A stretch of 64,000 nt of DNA from UBA10365 sp041441915. GTDB taxonomy: Bacteria; Pseudomonadota; Alphaproteobacteria; Rhodobacterales; Rhodobacteraceae. The stretch covers positions 103,660 through 167,659 of the forward strand of contig JASDRS010000017.1 of NCBI GenBank assembly GCA_041441915.1. The letters are read 5' to 3'. The position numbers and the translations under genes are program-made. The notes below the pieces were generated by a model. That model was not told the DNA's origin, did no database searches, and saw nothing but the letters and a program-made list of their open reading frames with translations. Shown here one piece after another: positions 17,536 through 27,051 of this stretch (positions within the stretch are counted from its first letter, which is position 1; the number at the start of each line of letters is the position of its first letter).

Positions 17536-18315
17536 TTAAAATTTGTTACGCATGTCACGAAGCACCGCAAAAACAGCCCCGTCGGTCTGGTTTTCGAGAC
17601 CTAATGCGGCTTTCATAGTAGGTTCAACGGCGCGCAAGAATGGATTTGTTAGGCGTTCATTGGCTAAAGTTGTGTGTAGGGCTTTAAAGTCGGGCGCACC
17701 CGCGGTTCGATGGGCTGTGGCTCGCAAGGCACTATGGGGGTTGTTGGGTTCAACACTTAAGGCAAAGTGTTCGTTAACGGCCATATAATCATGACCCGAA
17801 AGAATGCGCGTTTCATTTGGCAGGGCCGTCAGGCGGGACAATGACCCCCACATTTGGTCAAAGCTGCCTTCAAACAAGCGACCACACCCCATCGCCATCA
17901 GACTGTCGCCCGTAAAGGCCAAGCCGCTTTTGGGAAGATAAAAGGCAATATGGCCGACAGTGTGGCCTGACACGTCCATTACACGACAAGCTTCGCCGCA
18001 TAGTGTGAAGCTTTCGTCATTGGCCAAAGCTAGATCCAACGAAGGCAGACGGTGCGCATCTGCCTTCGCGCCTACCATGCGGGGAAGGGTTTTGCTGGCA
18101 TATGCGGCCAAAAGCTCGGGCACGGCATCAATATGGTCAGAGTGATGGTGGGTTAAAAGTATATCGCTTAATTGCCAACCTTGCGTCGACAAAGCTCTTA
18201 GAATAGGCGCCGCTTCGGGTGCATCGATCAGAGCGGTTTCGCCGTTGACTTCATTATGCAAGAGATAAGCGAAATTATCCTTTAGACAGGGAACAATCAA
18301 AAGTTTCAGCGACAT
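17536..18315 (-). CDS. gloB: Hydroxyacylglutathione hydrolase (glyoxalase II)
   Basis: Zinc/iron metallo-beta-lactamase-fold hydrolase that converts S-D-lactoylglutathione to D-lactate and glutathione, the second step of methylglyoxal removal. The protein has 259 residues from ATG 18315. It shows the metal motif LTHHHSDHIDAV, VSGHTVGHIAFY, LAFTGDSLMAMGCGRLFEG and SGHDYM, and the C-terminal glyoxalase II domain ending in RDMRNKF. The frame continues to 18393, but the extension is not family-like and ATG 18315 begins LKLLIVPCLKDNFAYLLH as expected. It is divergent from the methyltransferase gene. Confidence 0.93.
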   Translation of the reverse strand: MSLKLLIVPCLKDNFAYLLHNEVNGETALIDAPEAAPILRALSTQGWQLSDILLTHHHSDHIDAVPELLAAYASKTLPRMVGAKADAHRLPSLDLALANDESFTLCGEACRVMDVSGHTVGHIAFYLPKSGLAFTGDSLMAMGCGRLFEGSFDQMWGSLSRLTALPNETRILSGHDYMAVNEHFALSVEPNNPHSALRATAHRTAGAPDFKALHTTLANERLTNPFLRAVEPTMKAALGLENQTDGAVFAVLRDMRNKF

Positions 18316-18409
18316 GGGAGGCCTTTTCATTGTTTGGGTTGCATCTGAAGCGATGAGCGACCACTCTATAGTATGAGTTTTACTTTGCCGCAAAATTACT
18401 AAGGCCGCA

Positions 18410-19177
18410 ATGCATCTTGATGTTTTAGATCTGAGAAATTTTTACTATCGCACCAAATTGGGGCGCGTTGCGCAGCGCGCAGTGCGCGATGGTTTAACGG
18501 GGCTTTGGCCGGCTGCGATGTTGCAGGGGCAAACCGTAGTGGGATTTGGCTTTGCTGTACCTTTGCTACGGCCCTATTTGCTCCAAGCGCGCCGTGTGAT
18601 AGGCCTGATGCCGGGGCCACAAGGCGTTATGCCTTGGCCAGCGGGTGAGCCAAATGTTTCAGTGCTGTGCGATGAGCGCAACTGGCCCCTGTCAACGGGT
18701 ATGGTGGATCGTTTGGTGCTGATGCATGGACTTGAAACATCAGACACGCCTTCGGCTATTTTAGAAGAATGCTACCGTGTTTTAGGCCCTGGAGGGCGAG
18801 TGATATTCATTGTGCCCAACCGTTCGGGCATTTGGTCGCGCGGCGACACCACTCCATTTGGCTTTGGCCGACCCTATTCGGTGGCGCAAATTGATAGCCT
18901 GTTACGCGATCATGGTTTTACGCCCGAACGCCATGTGGCAGCATTGTTTTCACCGCCCTCTAAAAAGCGGTTTTGGCTTAGGCTGTCGGGCGCCTTAGAA
19001 ATGACTGCGCGCCGCTTTGCCCCATGGTTTGCTGGCGGTGTTTGGATGATAGAGGCCTCGAAACAGGTTTACGCGCCCAAAAGTGGCGGCTTGGGAGAAA
19101 AGATGCGCCGGCCTTTACGTATTTTAGAAGGCGTGGGGGCAAAATCGCCTGTTCCAGCACTTAAATCCCAAGACTAA
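18410..19177 (+). CDS. Class I SAM-dependent methyltransferase
   Basis: Protein of 255 residues of the methyltransferase type 11 group. The core is visible around VLDLRNFYYRT, VVGFGFAVPLLRPY, LLQARRVIGLMPGPQGVMPWP, VDRLVLMHGLETSD, and ILEECYRVLGPGGRVIFIVPNRSG, the last being the usual post-motif III strand. The substrate is not known. The divergent gloB neighbour is commonly found with this methyltransferase in Rhodobacterales as I recall, which gives no firm functional clue. The length and motif order agree with the family. Confidence 0.82.
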   Translation: MHLDVLDLRNFYYRTKLGRVAQRAVRDGLTGLWPAAMLQGQTVVGFGFAVPLLRPYLLQARRVIGLMPGPQGVMPWPAGEPNVSVLCDERNWPLSTGMVDRLVLMHGLETSDTPSAILEECYRVLGPGGRVIFIVPNRSGIWSRGDTTPFGFGRPYSVAQIDSLLRDHGFTPERHVAALFSPPSKKRFWLRLSGALEMTARRFAPWFAGGVWMIEASKQVYAPKSGGLGEKMRRPLRILEGVGAKSPVPALKSQD

Positions 19178-19480
19178 GCCCCTCGGCCGCAGGGCTTAGC
19201 CAAGTTGTTCCTACAGCGAGTTGCGGCCATGCCAGCGCACTCAGGTATGAATGGGTTTCATTAGGCGGGTCAAAAAGTCGCAGTTTGAGCCGCTATGGGT
19301 ACAATAAGTTAAAAAATCTATAGATTGCCCTTTGATTTTTTGATATGGCCATCTTCAAGGTTGCGAGGTAAGAAAGGCTCTGCTACATCCCGCGCGGGGC
19401 TAAGTCGTGTGCGCGGCGTATGCGAACCTAAATGGTCTTGTAGAATCTGCGTTACAAGCCAAGCCATCGAAAGGGTTGAC
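19178..19480. other. Gene-free stretch before the ATP synthase operon
   Basis: No gene is supported here. A TACAAT hexamer at 19300-19305 is a good -10 candidate, but the bases 17 upstream (GTCGCA) match a -35 box only weakly. A frame open from 19325 into atpH has no ribosome site and is unlike AtpH. The promoter of the atp operon should lie here. Confidence 0.4.
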
Positions 19481-20041
19481 GTGTCAGAACCAGCTTCGAT
19501 CTCTGCCAGTATTGCTTCGCGTTATGCGACTGCGATGTTTAATTTGGCAAAAGAAGGTAAAGCGCTTCCCGCGCTTGCATTAGATATAGATGCGATAGAG
19601 GTCGCTTTGAAGGTCAGCAAAGACTTGTCTATGATGATTGCCTCGCCGTTGGTGAGCCGTGATGATCAAGGCAAGGCAGTGGTTGCACTTGCATCTGCTA
19701 TGGGCCTGTCGCAAATTGCGGCACATACTATGTCTTTGATGGCGCAAAATCGGCGCTTGTTCGCATTACCGCATTTGATTACTGATGTGCGCGGGCGCAT
19801 TGCAGCAGAAAACGGCGAAATGACTGCTGAGGTAATTTCAGTTGTTAAATTGTCTGCTGCGCAGGCTAAAAAACTTGCTGCAACGCTTAAAGCCAGCGTT
19901 GGAAAAGAAGTAAAATTATCAATCGTTGTCGATGAATCCCTCATCGGCGGTCTTATCGTCAAGCTCGGCTCGACTATGATTGACACGTCAATCAAATCGA
20001 AGCTCGCAGCTCTTCAGAATGCAATGAAAGAGGTCGGATAA
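19481..20041 (+). CDS. atpH: ATP synthase subunit delta
   Basis: The delta subunit (OSCP) links the F1 head to the peripheral stalk of F1Fo ATP synthase at the inner membrane. The protein has 186 residues from GTG 19481, the family length. Sequence signatures are SIASRYATAMFNLA at the start, ALASAMGLSQIAAHTMSLMA, and the C-terminal VDESLIGGLIVKLGSTMIDTSIKSKL (positions about 150-175). An earlier ATG-like start at 19325 in the same frame would add 52 unrelated residues; GAAAGGG lies before the GTG. It is followed directly by atpA and opens the atpHAGDC operon. The Fo genes are elsewhere, as usual in alphaproteobacteria. Confidence 0.93.
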   Translation: MSEPASISASIASRYATAMFNLAKEGKALPALALDIDAIEVALKVSKDLSMMIASPLVSRDDQGKAVVALASAMGLSQIAAHTMSLMAQNRRLFALPHLITDVRGRIAAENGEMTAEVISVVKLSAAQAKKLAATLKASVGKEVKLSIVVDESLIGGLIVKLGSTMIDTSIKSKLAALQNAMKEVG

Positions 20042-21580
20042 ATGGGTATCCAAGCTGCTGAGATCTCCGCGATCCTTAAAGAGCAGATTAAAAATTTTGG
20101 TAAAGACGCAGCCGTAGCCGAAGTTGGACGCGTCCTGTCCGTGGGCGATGGTATCGCGCGCGTGCACGGACTTGATAATGTGCAAGCCGGTGAGATGGTG
20201 GAATTTACTGGGGGTATCCGTGGGATGGCCTTGAACCTTGAAGTTGACAACGTTGGTGTTGTTATTTTTGGGGATGACCGCTCGATCAAAGAGGGGGACA
20301 CTGTCAAGCGCACCAAGTCGATCGTTGACGTTCCCGTAGGCGATGGTCTTTTGGGTCGTGTCGTCGACGGTTTGGGTAACCCGATCGATGGCAAAGGCCC
20401 GATCGTTTCGACTGAACGTCGCGTCGCTGACGTGAAAGCTCCTGGCATCATCCCCCGTAAATCGGTGCATGAGCCTATGGCAACAGGCCTTAAATCTGTC
20501 GACGCAATGATTCCAGTTGGCCGTGGTCAGCGCGAATTGATCATTGGTGATCGCCAAACAGGCAAAACAGCCATCGCTCTGGATACGATTTTGAACCAAA
20601 AGTCTTATAACAAGGCTGCGGCCAAAGACGAAGGCAAAAAACTTTACTGCATCTATGTTGCAATTGGGCAGAAACGCTCGACCGTTGCGCAGCTGGTTAA
20701 AAAACTGGAAGAAACTGGCGCACTTGAATACACAATTGTTGTGGCTGCGACTGCTTCTGATCCTGCCCCCTTACAATTCTTGGCGCCCTATGCGGCAACA
20801 TCAATGGCAGAATATTTCCGCGACAACGGACGTCACGCCTTGATCATCTATGATGACTTGTCGAAGCAAGCAGTGGCTTACCGCCAAATGTCGTTGCTTT
20901 TACGCCGTCCACCCGGCCGTGAAGCCTATCCTGGTGACGTGTTTTATCTTCACTCGCGCTTGTTAGAGCGTTCGGCTAAATTGAACGATGAAAATGGGTC
21001 TGGTTCTTTGACAGCTTTGCCTATCATTGAAACCCAAGGTGGTGACGTGTCGGCCTTTATTCCGACAAATGTTATATCAATTACAGACGGTCAAATTTTC
21101 TTGGAAACAGAATTGTTCTACCAAGGTATTCGTCCTGCGGTTAACACTGGTCTTTCGGTGTCGCGGGTTGGGTCCTCGGCGCAGACAGATGCAATGAAAT
21201 CTGTGGCAGGTCCAGTGAAGCTGGAATTGGCGCAATACCGCGAAATGGCCGCCTTTGCTCAATTTGGTTCGGATTTGGATGCGTCGACACAGCAACTTTT
21301 GAACCGTGGGGCGCGTTTGACAGAGCTGATGAAACAGCCCCAATACGCGCCTTTGACCAACGCCGAGATCGTCTGTGTTATTTTTGCGGGCACTAAAGGT
21401 TATTTGGACAAAATTGCTGTTAACGACGTGAGCCGTTTTGAAGCTGGTTTGTTGCAGTATTTACGCAAAACTGACAAAGATTTACTCGAAGACATCACCA
21501 AAAACGACCGCAAGGTAAAGGGCGATCTTGAAGTTAAAATCAAGGCAGCACTTGACGATTTTGCGAAAGACTTCGCCTAA
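20042..21580 (+). CDS. atpA: ATP synthase subunit alpha
   Basis: Regulatory nucleotide-binding subunit of the F1 hexamer. The protein has 512 residues. It shows an N-terminal beta-barrel region, the P-loop GDRQTGKTA near residue 170, the DELTA-type FRDNGRHALIIYDDLSKQAVAYRQ region, and the family signature PGREAYPGDVFYLHSRLLERSA. The arginine finger lies in the SVSRVGSSAQ region. The ATG follows the atpH stop codon without a gap. Second gene of the atp operon. Confidence 0.98.
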   Translation: MGIQAAEISAILKEQIKNFGKDAAVAEVGRVLSVGDGIARVHGLDNVQAGEMVEFTGGIRGMALNLEVDNVGVVIFGDDRSIKEGDTVKRTKSIVDVPVGDGLLGRVVDGLGNPIDGKGPIVSTERRVADVKAPGIIPRKSVHEPMATGLKSVDAMIPVGRGQRELIIGDRQTGKTAIALDTILNQKSYNKAAAKDEGKKLYCIYVAIGQKRSTVAQLVKKLEETGALEYTIVVAATASDPAPLQFLAPYAATSMAEYFRDNGRHALIIYDDLSKQAVAYRQMSLLLRRPPGREAYPGDVFYLHSRLLERSAKLNDENGSGSLTALPIIETQGGDVSAFIPTNVISITDGQIFLETELFYQGIRPAVNTGLSVSRVGSSAQTDAMKSVAGPVKLELAQYREMAAFAQFGSDLDASTQQLLNRGARLTELMKQPQYAPLTNAEIVCVIFAGTKGYLDKIAVNDVSRFEAGLLQYLRKTDKDLLEDITKNDRKVKGDLEVKIKAALDDFAKDFA

Positions 21581-21602
21581 GGGCGGGTCAGGAGAACGGT
21601 AG

Positions 21603-22472
21603 ATGCCAAGCCTCAAAGATCTTAAAAATAAAATTGGGAGCGTGAAAAACACGCGTAAGATCACCAAGGCGATGCAAATGGTATCGGCTGCTAAGCTGCG
21701 CCGTGCGCAAGACGCAGCTGTCGCCGCACGCCCGTATGCTGAGCGGCTTATTTCTGTTATGGCAGGGCTGTCTGCATCGGTTAGCAAGGCGCAAGGCGCG
21801 CCCCGGCTTTTGGCTGGGACGGGCTCTGAAAAAGTACACCTTTTGGTGGTAATGACCTCTGAGCGTGGCCTTTGTGGTGGGTTTAATTCGACCATTGCGC
21901 GGTTGGCGCGGCTGCATGCGCAAAAACTGATTGCAAGCGGCAAAAATGTTAAGATTTTGACTGTGGGCAAGAAAGGCCGAGATCAACTGCGGCGTGATCT
22001 GGGCATGCATTTTGTGGCGCATATCGACCTTTCCGAGGTCAAGCGGGTGGGCTATGTGAATGCATTAGCAATCACGAAAGACATTTTGTCGAGTTTTGAC
22101 GCTGGCGAGTTTGACGTGGCCACATTGTTCTTTAACCGCTTTAAATCCGTAATCAGCCAAATTCCAACTGCGCAGCAAGTTATTCCTGCGCAGTATGAAG
22201 AAGGCGCGCTAGCTACCGCTCTTTATGATTACGAACCCAGTGAAGAAGCTATCTTGGCAGATTTGCTGCCGCGCGGCGTTGCTACGCAGGTCTTTACCGC
22301 CCTGCTGGAAAATGCTGCGTCGGAACAGGGGGCGCGGATGTCCGCAATGGACAATGCGACACGAAATGCCGGTGAGATGATCACCAAATATACGACATTG
22401 TATAACCGCACCCGCCAAGCCGCTATCACTAAAGAGCTTATTGAAATTATTTCGGGCGCTGAGGCGCTCTGA
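21603..22472 (+). CDS. atpG: ATP synthase subunit gamma
   Basis: Central rotor shaft of F1. The protein has 289 residues with long N- and C-terminal helices forming the shaft: MPSLKDLKNKIGSVKNTRKI at the start, the conserved AMQMVSAAKLRRAQ, TSERGLCGGFNS, and the C-terminal signature RMSAMDNATRNAGEMI followed by TLYNRTRQAAITKELIEI. The length is normal. ATG 21603 is preceded by GGAGAACGGTAG. Lies between atpA and atpD with gaps of 22 and 20 bp. Confidence 0.98.
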   Translation: MPSLKDLKNKIGSVKNTRKITKAMQMVSAAKLRRAQDAAVAARPYAERLISVMAGLSASVSKAQGAPRLLAGTGSEKVHLLVVMTSERGLCGGFNSTIARLARLHAQKLIASGKNVKILTVGKKGRDQLRRDLGMHFVAHIDLSEVKRVGYVNALAITKDILSSFDAGEFDVATLFFNRFKSVISQIPTAQQVIPAQYEEGALATALYDYEPSEEAILADLLPRGVATQVFTALLENAASEQGARMSAMDNATRNAGEMITKYTTLYNRTRQAAITKELIEIISGAEAL

Positions 22473-22492
22473 CCCGCACGGAGAAAAATGAT

Positions 22493-23923
22493 ATGGCAAA
22501 AGCGAAAGTACAAGGCAAAATCACCCAGGTGATTGGCGCCGTGGTAGACGTGCAATTTGAAGGTGACCTTCCGGCCATTCTAAATGCACTTGAAACCACA
22601 AATAACGGTAAGAAACTTGTATTGGAAGTAGCACAGCACCTAGGCGAAAGCACGGTGCGCACCATCGCGATGGATGCAACTGAAGGCCTGGTGCGTGGTG
22701 CACCTGTAACTGACACGGGCGGCCAAATTTCGGTTCCAGTTGGTTCGGCCACTTTGGGGCGTATTATGAATGTCACCGGTGACCCGGTTGACGAAAAAGG
22801 GCCTGTCCGCACTAAGGAAACCCGCGGTATTCACGGAAAAGCTCCCGAGTTTTCGGAGCAATCGACCGAAACGGAAATTCTTGTGACAGGGATCAAAGTG
22901 ATTGATCTTTTGGCCCCATATACCAAGGGTGGTAAAATTGGTCTGTTCGGTGGCGCTGGCGTTGGTAAAACTGTTTTGATCATGGAATTGATCAATAACA
23001 TTGCCAAAGTGCACTCTGGCGTGTCCGTGTTTGCGGGAGTCGGTGAGCGCACACGTGAAGGCAACGACCTTTATCACGAAATGATCGAATCAGGTGTTAT
23101 CAACCTTGAAGATTTGACTAAATCAAAAATCGCCTTGGTTTATGGGCAAATGAACGAACCCCCAGGAGCACGTATGCGCGTAGCTTTGTCGGGTTTGACA
23201 TTGGCTGAGCAGTTCCGGGATGACACTGGTTCGGACGTTTTGTTCTTTGTGGATAATATCTTTCGCTTTACCCAAGCGGGCTCCGAAGTGTCGGCGCTTT
23301 TGGGCCGTATTCCTTCGGCTGTTGGTTATCAGCCGACCCTGGCAACCGACATGGGCGCAATGCAAGAACGTATTTCTTCGACCAAAAACGGATCAATCAC
23401 TTCGGTGCAAGCTGTTTATGTTCCTGCCGATGACTTGACCGATCCTGCGCCGGCCACGTCGTTCGCCCACTTGGACGCGACCACTGTTTTGGATCGTGCT
23501 ATCTCAGAAAAAGGTATTTATCCTGCGGTGGATCCGTTGGGTTCAACGTCGCGTTTGCTCGACCCATTGATCATCGGAGAAGAACATTACAATGTTGCGA
23601 CCAGCGTGCAACGTGTTCTTCAGCGCTACAAATCCTTGCAGGATATTATCGCGATTTTGGGCATGGATGAATTGAGCGAAGAAGACAAATTGGCCGTGAC
23701 ACGCGCCCGCAAACTTGAGCGGTTCCTGTCGCAGCCTTTTGATGTGGCTAAAGTCTTTACTGGATCTGACGGCATTCAAGTTCCATTGGAAAAAACTATT
23801 GCTTCGTTTAAAGCTGTTGTGGCTGGTGAATATGACCATCTGCCAGAGGCCGCGTTCTATATGGTCGGTGACATTGAAGACGTGGTTGCTAAAGCTCAAC
23901 GTCTTGCTGCAGCTGCGGCATAG
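22493..23923 (+). CDS. atpD: ATP synthase subunit beta
   Basis: Catalytic subunit of F1. The protein has 476 residues. Motifs are the P-loop GGAGVGKTV, the catalytic glutamate and arginine in GVGERTREGNDLYHEM, Walker B region VLFFVDNIFRFTQAGSEVSALLGR, the family signature PADDLTDPAPATSFAHLDATT, and the DELSEEDK motif that contacts gamma. ATG 22493 follows an ACGGAGAAA ribosome site. The stop is followed after 8 bp by atpC. Confidence 0.98.
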   Translation: MAKAKVQGKITQVIGAVVDVQFEGDLPAILNALETTNNGKKLVLEVAQHLGESTVRTIAMDATEGLVRGAPVTDTGGQISVPVGSATLGRIMNVTGDPVDEKGPVRTKETRGIHGKAPEFSEQSTETEILVTGIKVIDLLAPYTKGGKIGLFGGAGVGKTVLIMELINNIAKVHSGVSVFAGVGERTREGNDLYHEMIESGVINLEDLTKSKIALVYGQMNEPPGARMRVALSGLTLAEQFRDDTGSDVLFFVDNIFRFTQAGSEVSALLGRIPSAVGYQPTLATDMGAMQERISSTKNGSITSVQAVYVPADDLTDPAPATSFAHLDATTVLDRAISEKGIYPAVDPLGSTSRLLDPLIIGEEHYNVATSVQRVLQRYKSLQDIIAILGMDELSEEDKLAVTRARKLERFLSQPFDVAKVFTGSDGIQVPLEKTIASFKAVVAGEYDHLPEAAFYMVGDIEDVVAKAQRLAAAAA

Positions 23924-23931
23924 TGGGTAAT

Positions 23932-24330
23932 ATGGCAATAGCTGTCAAATTTGACCTCGTCAGTCCTGAGCGCCTTTTGACCTCTATTCAGGCGATCGAG
24001 GTTCAGCTCCCAGGTGCAGATGGCGACATGACGGTTATGGAAGGGCATGCCCCGACCATCACTAATTTGCGCCCTGGAATTGTGCAGGCGATTTTGCCCA
24101 ACGGCACCGAGGCCTTTGCTGTAACTGGTGGCTTTGCTGAAATCGGCCCAAAAAGTGTATCTGTACTGGCCGAACAAGCCGTGCTTTTGGCCGATGTGAC
24201 GGCCGAAATGCTCGATGAAATGGTCGCAGTTGCACGTGAAGCCGCTTCGGCCTCATTGCCTGAAAACCGCGATGCAGCCGATAAAGCGGTTGAAGATTTT
24301 TTAGCTCTACGTTTGGCCGTAGGCCAATAG
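23932..24330 (+). CDS. atpC: ATP synthase subunit epsilon
   Basis: Small rotor subunit that can inhibit ATP hydrolysis. The protein has 132 residues. The N-terminal beta-sandwich is visible in VKFDLVSPERLL, VQLPGADGDMTVMEGHAPTI and FAVTGGFAEIGPKSVSVLAE, and the C-terminal helical part follows. ATG 23932 is preferred over a GTG at 23923 in the same frame, as MAIAVKFDLVSPE is the expected start. Last gene of the atp operon. Confidence 0.95.
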   Translation: MAIAVKFDLVSPERLLTSIQAIEVQLPGADGDMTVMEGHAPTITNLRPGIVQAILPNGTEAFAVTGGFAEIGPKSVSVLAEQAVLLADVTAEMLDEMVAVAREAASASLPENRDAADKAVEDFLALRLAVGQ

Positions 24331-24369
24331 TATAACCTAAATTTTAAAATGCCCCGAGATTCGTAATAA

Positions 24370-24394
24370 GTTATTGGCTTTGTTATACAATAAC
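24370..24394. terminator. Inverted repeat between atpC and prs
   Basis: GTTATTG (24370-24376) and CAATAAC (24388-24394) form a perfect 7-bp stem with an 11-base loop between two convergent genes. The stem is AT-rich and no long T-run follows, so the terminator role is uncertain. Confidence 0.35.
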
Positions 24395-24399
24395 CGCGC

Positions 24400-25419
24400 T
24401 TACTTGCGCTGATACATGCCTTCGTAAATAGGAACTAACGTATTTGTTTCGAACAGCGATGAAACGGACGTTCCGTTCCAAATATTCAAAATTGCTTGCG
24501 CAAAAATAGGCGCTGTGGGAACGATGCGAATATTGGCGCAGGCTAGTGTCTCCGCGGTGGGGCGGATAGAGTCGGTAATAACCAAGTTCTTCATAACTGA
24601 TTTTGAAATACGCTCAACCGCAGGGCCTGACAAGACGCCGTGGGTGATATAGCTATGCACTTCGATAGCCCCATTTTCGATCAGGATTTCTGCTGCTTTG
24701 CACAGAGTGCCAGCTGTATCGCAAATATCGTCGACTATTATACATTTTTTACCCGAAACATCACCTATCACGGTCATTTCGGCAATCTCACCCGTTTTTT
24801 CGCGGCGTTTATCCACAATCGCCATTGGCGCTTTGATGCGTTTGGCTATTTCACGAGCGCGCGACACACCGCCCACATCGGGCGATACAACCATCAAATT
24901 ATCAATGTCACCTTTGAAATTATGTTCAATATCCAGCGCAAAAATGGGAGCAGAATAAAGATTGTCAACAGGAACGTCAAAAAAGCCCTGAATTTGGGCT
25001 GCGTGCAGATCAAGGGTCAGAACTCGGTCAATACCAGCTTCGGTTAACAGGTTAGCAACCAGTTTGGCCGAAATAGGTGTGCGCGCTTTGGCGCGGCGGT
25101 CTTGGCGGGCATAGCCAAAATAGGGAATAACAGCCGTAATGCGTGCTGCAGACGAACGACGTAGAGCATCGGCAATGATCAATAGCTCCATTAAGTTGTC
25201 ATTGGCGGGGTTAGATGTGGGCTGGATGATATACATATCTTCGCCGCGTACATTGTCATAAACTTCTACGAAAATCTCTTGATCATTAAATCTCTCAACG
25301 CGTGAATCGACCAAATTTACAGACATACCGCGGTGCATTGACATTCGTCGGGCTATTAATTTGGCAAGGTCAAGATTGGCAGTTCCAGAGATCAGTTTGG
25401 GCTCGGACATTGCGGACAT
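24400..25419 (-). CDS. prs: Ribose-phosphate pyrophosphokinase
   Basis: Makes PRPP from ribose 5-phosphate and ATP, feeding purine, pyrimidine, histidine and NAD synthesis. The protein has 339 residues from ATG 25419. Motifs are RFNDQEIFVEVYDNVRGED, IIQPTSNPANDNLMELLI, YFGYARQDRRAKARTPISAK, the PRPP-loop LTLDLHAAQIQGFFD, VVSPDVGGVSRAREI and CIIVDDICDTAGTLCKAAE. The frame reaches 25455, but AAGGA stands just before 25419 and the family start resembles SEPKLISGTANLDLA. It is convergent with atpC. Confidence 0.96.
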   Translation of the reverse strand: MSAMSEPKLISGTANLDLAKLIARRMSMHRGMSVNLVDSRVERFNDQEIFVEVYDNVRGEDMYIIQPTSNPANDNLMELLIIADALRRSSAARITAVIPYFGYARQDRRAKARTPISAKLVANLLTEAGIDRVLTLDLHAAQIQGFFDVPVDNLYSAPIFALDIEHNFKGDIDNLMVVSPDVGGVSRAREIAKRIKAPMAIVDKRREKTGEIAEMTVIGDVSGKKCIIVDDICDTAGTLCKAAEILIENGAIEVHSYITHGVLSGPAVERISKSVMKNLVITDSIRPTAETLACANIRIVPTAPIFAQAILNIWNGTSVSSLFETNTLVPIYEGMYQRK

Positions 25420-25543
25420 ATTGGTTCCTTGGCTAGAGCTAAAAGGATTCGTCAAACGTGCATTCTCCCTAGCACTCTGGGTGGCGGTTGAAAACCAATG
25501 CGCGCCCCAATGTTAATAATTGTGACGCCTTGGAATAACATTC

Positions 25544-26596
25544 TTAGGGCTTTGCCATGATCCGCAAAAAGTTTTCAACTTCGGTATGTGTGGTGGCCCA
25601 AGAGCAAACCAGCCGCCCACCCACCATTTCATCTGGAGCGCCTTCTAGTCTTTCCTCTTCATTCAGATAATAATAGGCCCCCTCATTGTGGAGGCGTTGA
25701 TGATAGGCCCGCGGCCATCTAGCAAAGATAATATTGGCATCGCTCTGATGGTCAAAACGCACATAGGGCAGCGCTGATAGCCCTAAGGCCAATTTTGACG
25801 CTGTGCTATTTGCGCGGGTGGCCAGATCAAGCCAAAGCCCCCCTCGCAAATAGGCCTGCATCTGCGCCGACAGAAAGCGGTGTTTCGACATCAAATGGCC
25901 CGCGCGTTTGCGGCGCAGTTCAAACTCCCAGGCCTGATCGGGATTAAACAATATGACCGCTTCAACTCCCATCAAGCCATTTTTTGTGCCACCAAAAGAC
26001 AAAACATCAATGCCCGCGCGCCATGTCATATCTGCTGGGCTTGTTGTGGTGGACACCAATGCATTGGCAAAACGCGCACCATCCATATGGCAAGGCAGGC
26101 CGAATTCCCTGGCAACCAAGGTAAGAGCTTTTACCTCAGCCGCCGAATAGGCCGTGCCGGCTTCGGTCACATTTGTCAAAGACACTATTCCACGCTGCAC
26201 GCTATGCACGCCGCCCTGGCCCGTACTTGCAATCACGTGGCGCAGGGCTTCAGGCGTCATTTTTCCGTGATTTCCCTCCACCAACACAAGTTTAGCGCCG
26301 TTGGTAAAAAATTCGGGTGCGCCACATTCGTCTTTTTCAATATGGGCTGTGGCGTGACAAAAAACTGTGCCCCAGGGTGGTGTGCTGAGCGCTAACGAGA
26401 GCGCGTTTGCCGCCGTTCCAGTGGCGACCAGATAGACGGCCGCGTTTGGCGCTGCAAACAGTTCACGCAGGCACGTAGTCACATCGTCCATCATTGGATC
26501 AGCGCCATAAGACTTGGTTTGCACTTCGTTTATGGCAGCCAGCGCTGCCATAATCTGCGGCGCAACAGGGGCGGTATTGTCAGAGGCAAAAAACAT
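25544..26596 (-). CDS. ltaE: Low-specificity L-threonine aldolase family
   Basis: PLP-dependent beta-eliminating lyase family that cleaves L-threonine or L-allo-threonine to glycine and acetaldehyde. The protein has 350 residues. Visible motifs are FASDNTAPVAPQIMAAL, the HIEKDECGAPEFFTNGAKL segment, SLTNVTEAGTAYSAAEV, CHMDGARFANALV with the PLP-contact aspartate, and SFGGTKNGLMGVEAVI with the Schiff-base lysine. The length fits. ATG 26596 overlaps the last base of the YcgN gene stop. Last gene of the minus-strand run beginning at ppaC. Substrate preference is not readable. Confidence 0.87.
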   Translation of the reverse strand: MFFASDNTAPVAPQIMAALAAINEVQTKSYGADPMMDDVTTCLRELFAAPNAAVYLVATGTAANALSLALSTPPWGTVFCHATAHIEKDECGAPEFFTNGAKLVLVEGNHGKMTPEALRHVIASTGQGGVHSVQRGIVSLTNVTEAGTAYSAAEVKALTLVAREFGLPCHMDGARFANALVSTTTSPADMTWRAGIDVLSFGGTKNGLMGVEAVILFNPDQAWEFELRRKRAGHLMSKHRFLSAQMQAYLRGGLWLDLATRANSTASKLALGLSALPYVRFDHQSDANIIFARWPRAYHQRLHNEGAYYYLNEEERLEGAPDEMVGGRLVCSWATTHTEVENFLRIMAKP

Positions 26597-27051
26597 TAAG
26601 GCGTCTCCTCAATCACATAATTTTCCCATTCGTCAACGGGCACGGAAGATTCGGGCACTGTCCAGCCCTGCACAGATACGCGCGCGTCATGTACGGATTG
26701 GTTGGTGCCAGAAATCAAAGGGTGCCAGTCAAGTAGGGGCTTGCCTTCGTAAAGGCGGCGATAGGCGCAGGTACGGGGCATCCAATAAGCGATTTTTGGT
26801 AATGTATTGGGTGAAACTTGCACGCAATCTGGCACAAAGTCGCGTCTATTGTCATAATTTTTGCAGCGGCACGTTTCGCCGTTTAGCAGATGGCACGCCA
26901 CGCGGGTGAAAGCCACTTCGCCTGTGTCTTCGAATTCAAGTTTATTAAGGCAGCACTTTCCACAGCCATCGCATAGTGCTTCCCATTCGGCATGGGTCAG
27001 CGCGTCAAGCGAAAGGTTCTCCCAGAATTTAGGGCGCAGTTCATTTGTCAT
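26596..27051 (-). CDS. YcgN family cysteine cluster protein
   Basis: Small cytoplasmic protein (151 residues) of the UPF0260/YcgN family with conserved cysteines: CDGCGKCCLNKLE, then CHLLNGETCRCKNYDNR, then PDCVQV and PRTCAYR. The eight or more cysteines suggest metal binding or an iron-sulfur site, which is an inference. Family length agrees. It overlaps ribF by 4 bp at its start and the aldolase gene by 1 bp at its end. No function is established for the family. Confidence 0.9.
   Translation of the reverse strand: MTNELRPKFWENLSLDALTHAEWEALCDGCGKCCLNKLEFEDTGEVAFTRVACHLLNGETCRCKNYDNRRDFVPDCVQVSPNTLPKIAYWMPRTCAYRRLYEGKPLLDWHPLISGTNQSVHDARVSVQGWTVPESSVPVDEWENYVIEETP

Noticed and set aside
19325..19480. 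N-terminal extension of atpH
   Set aside because: The added residues are not related to AtpH; GTG 19481 has a purine tract upstream and gives the family length.
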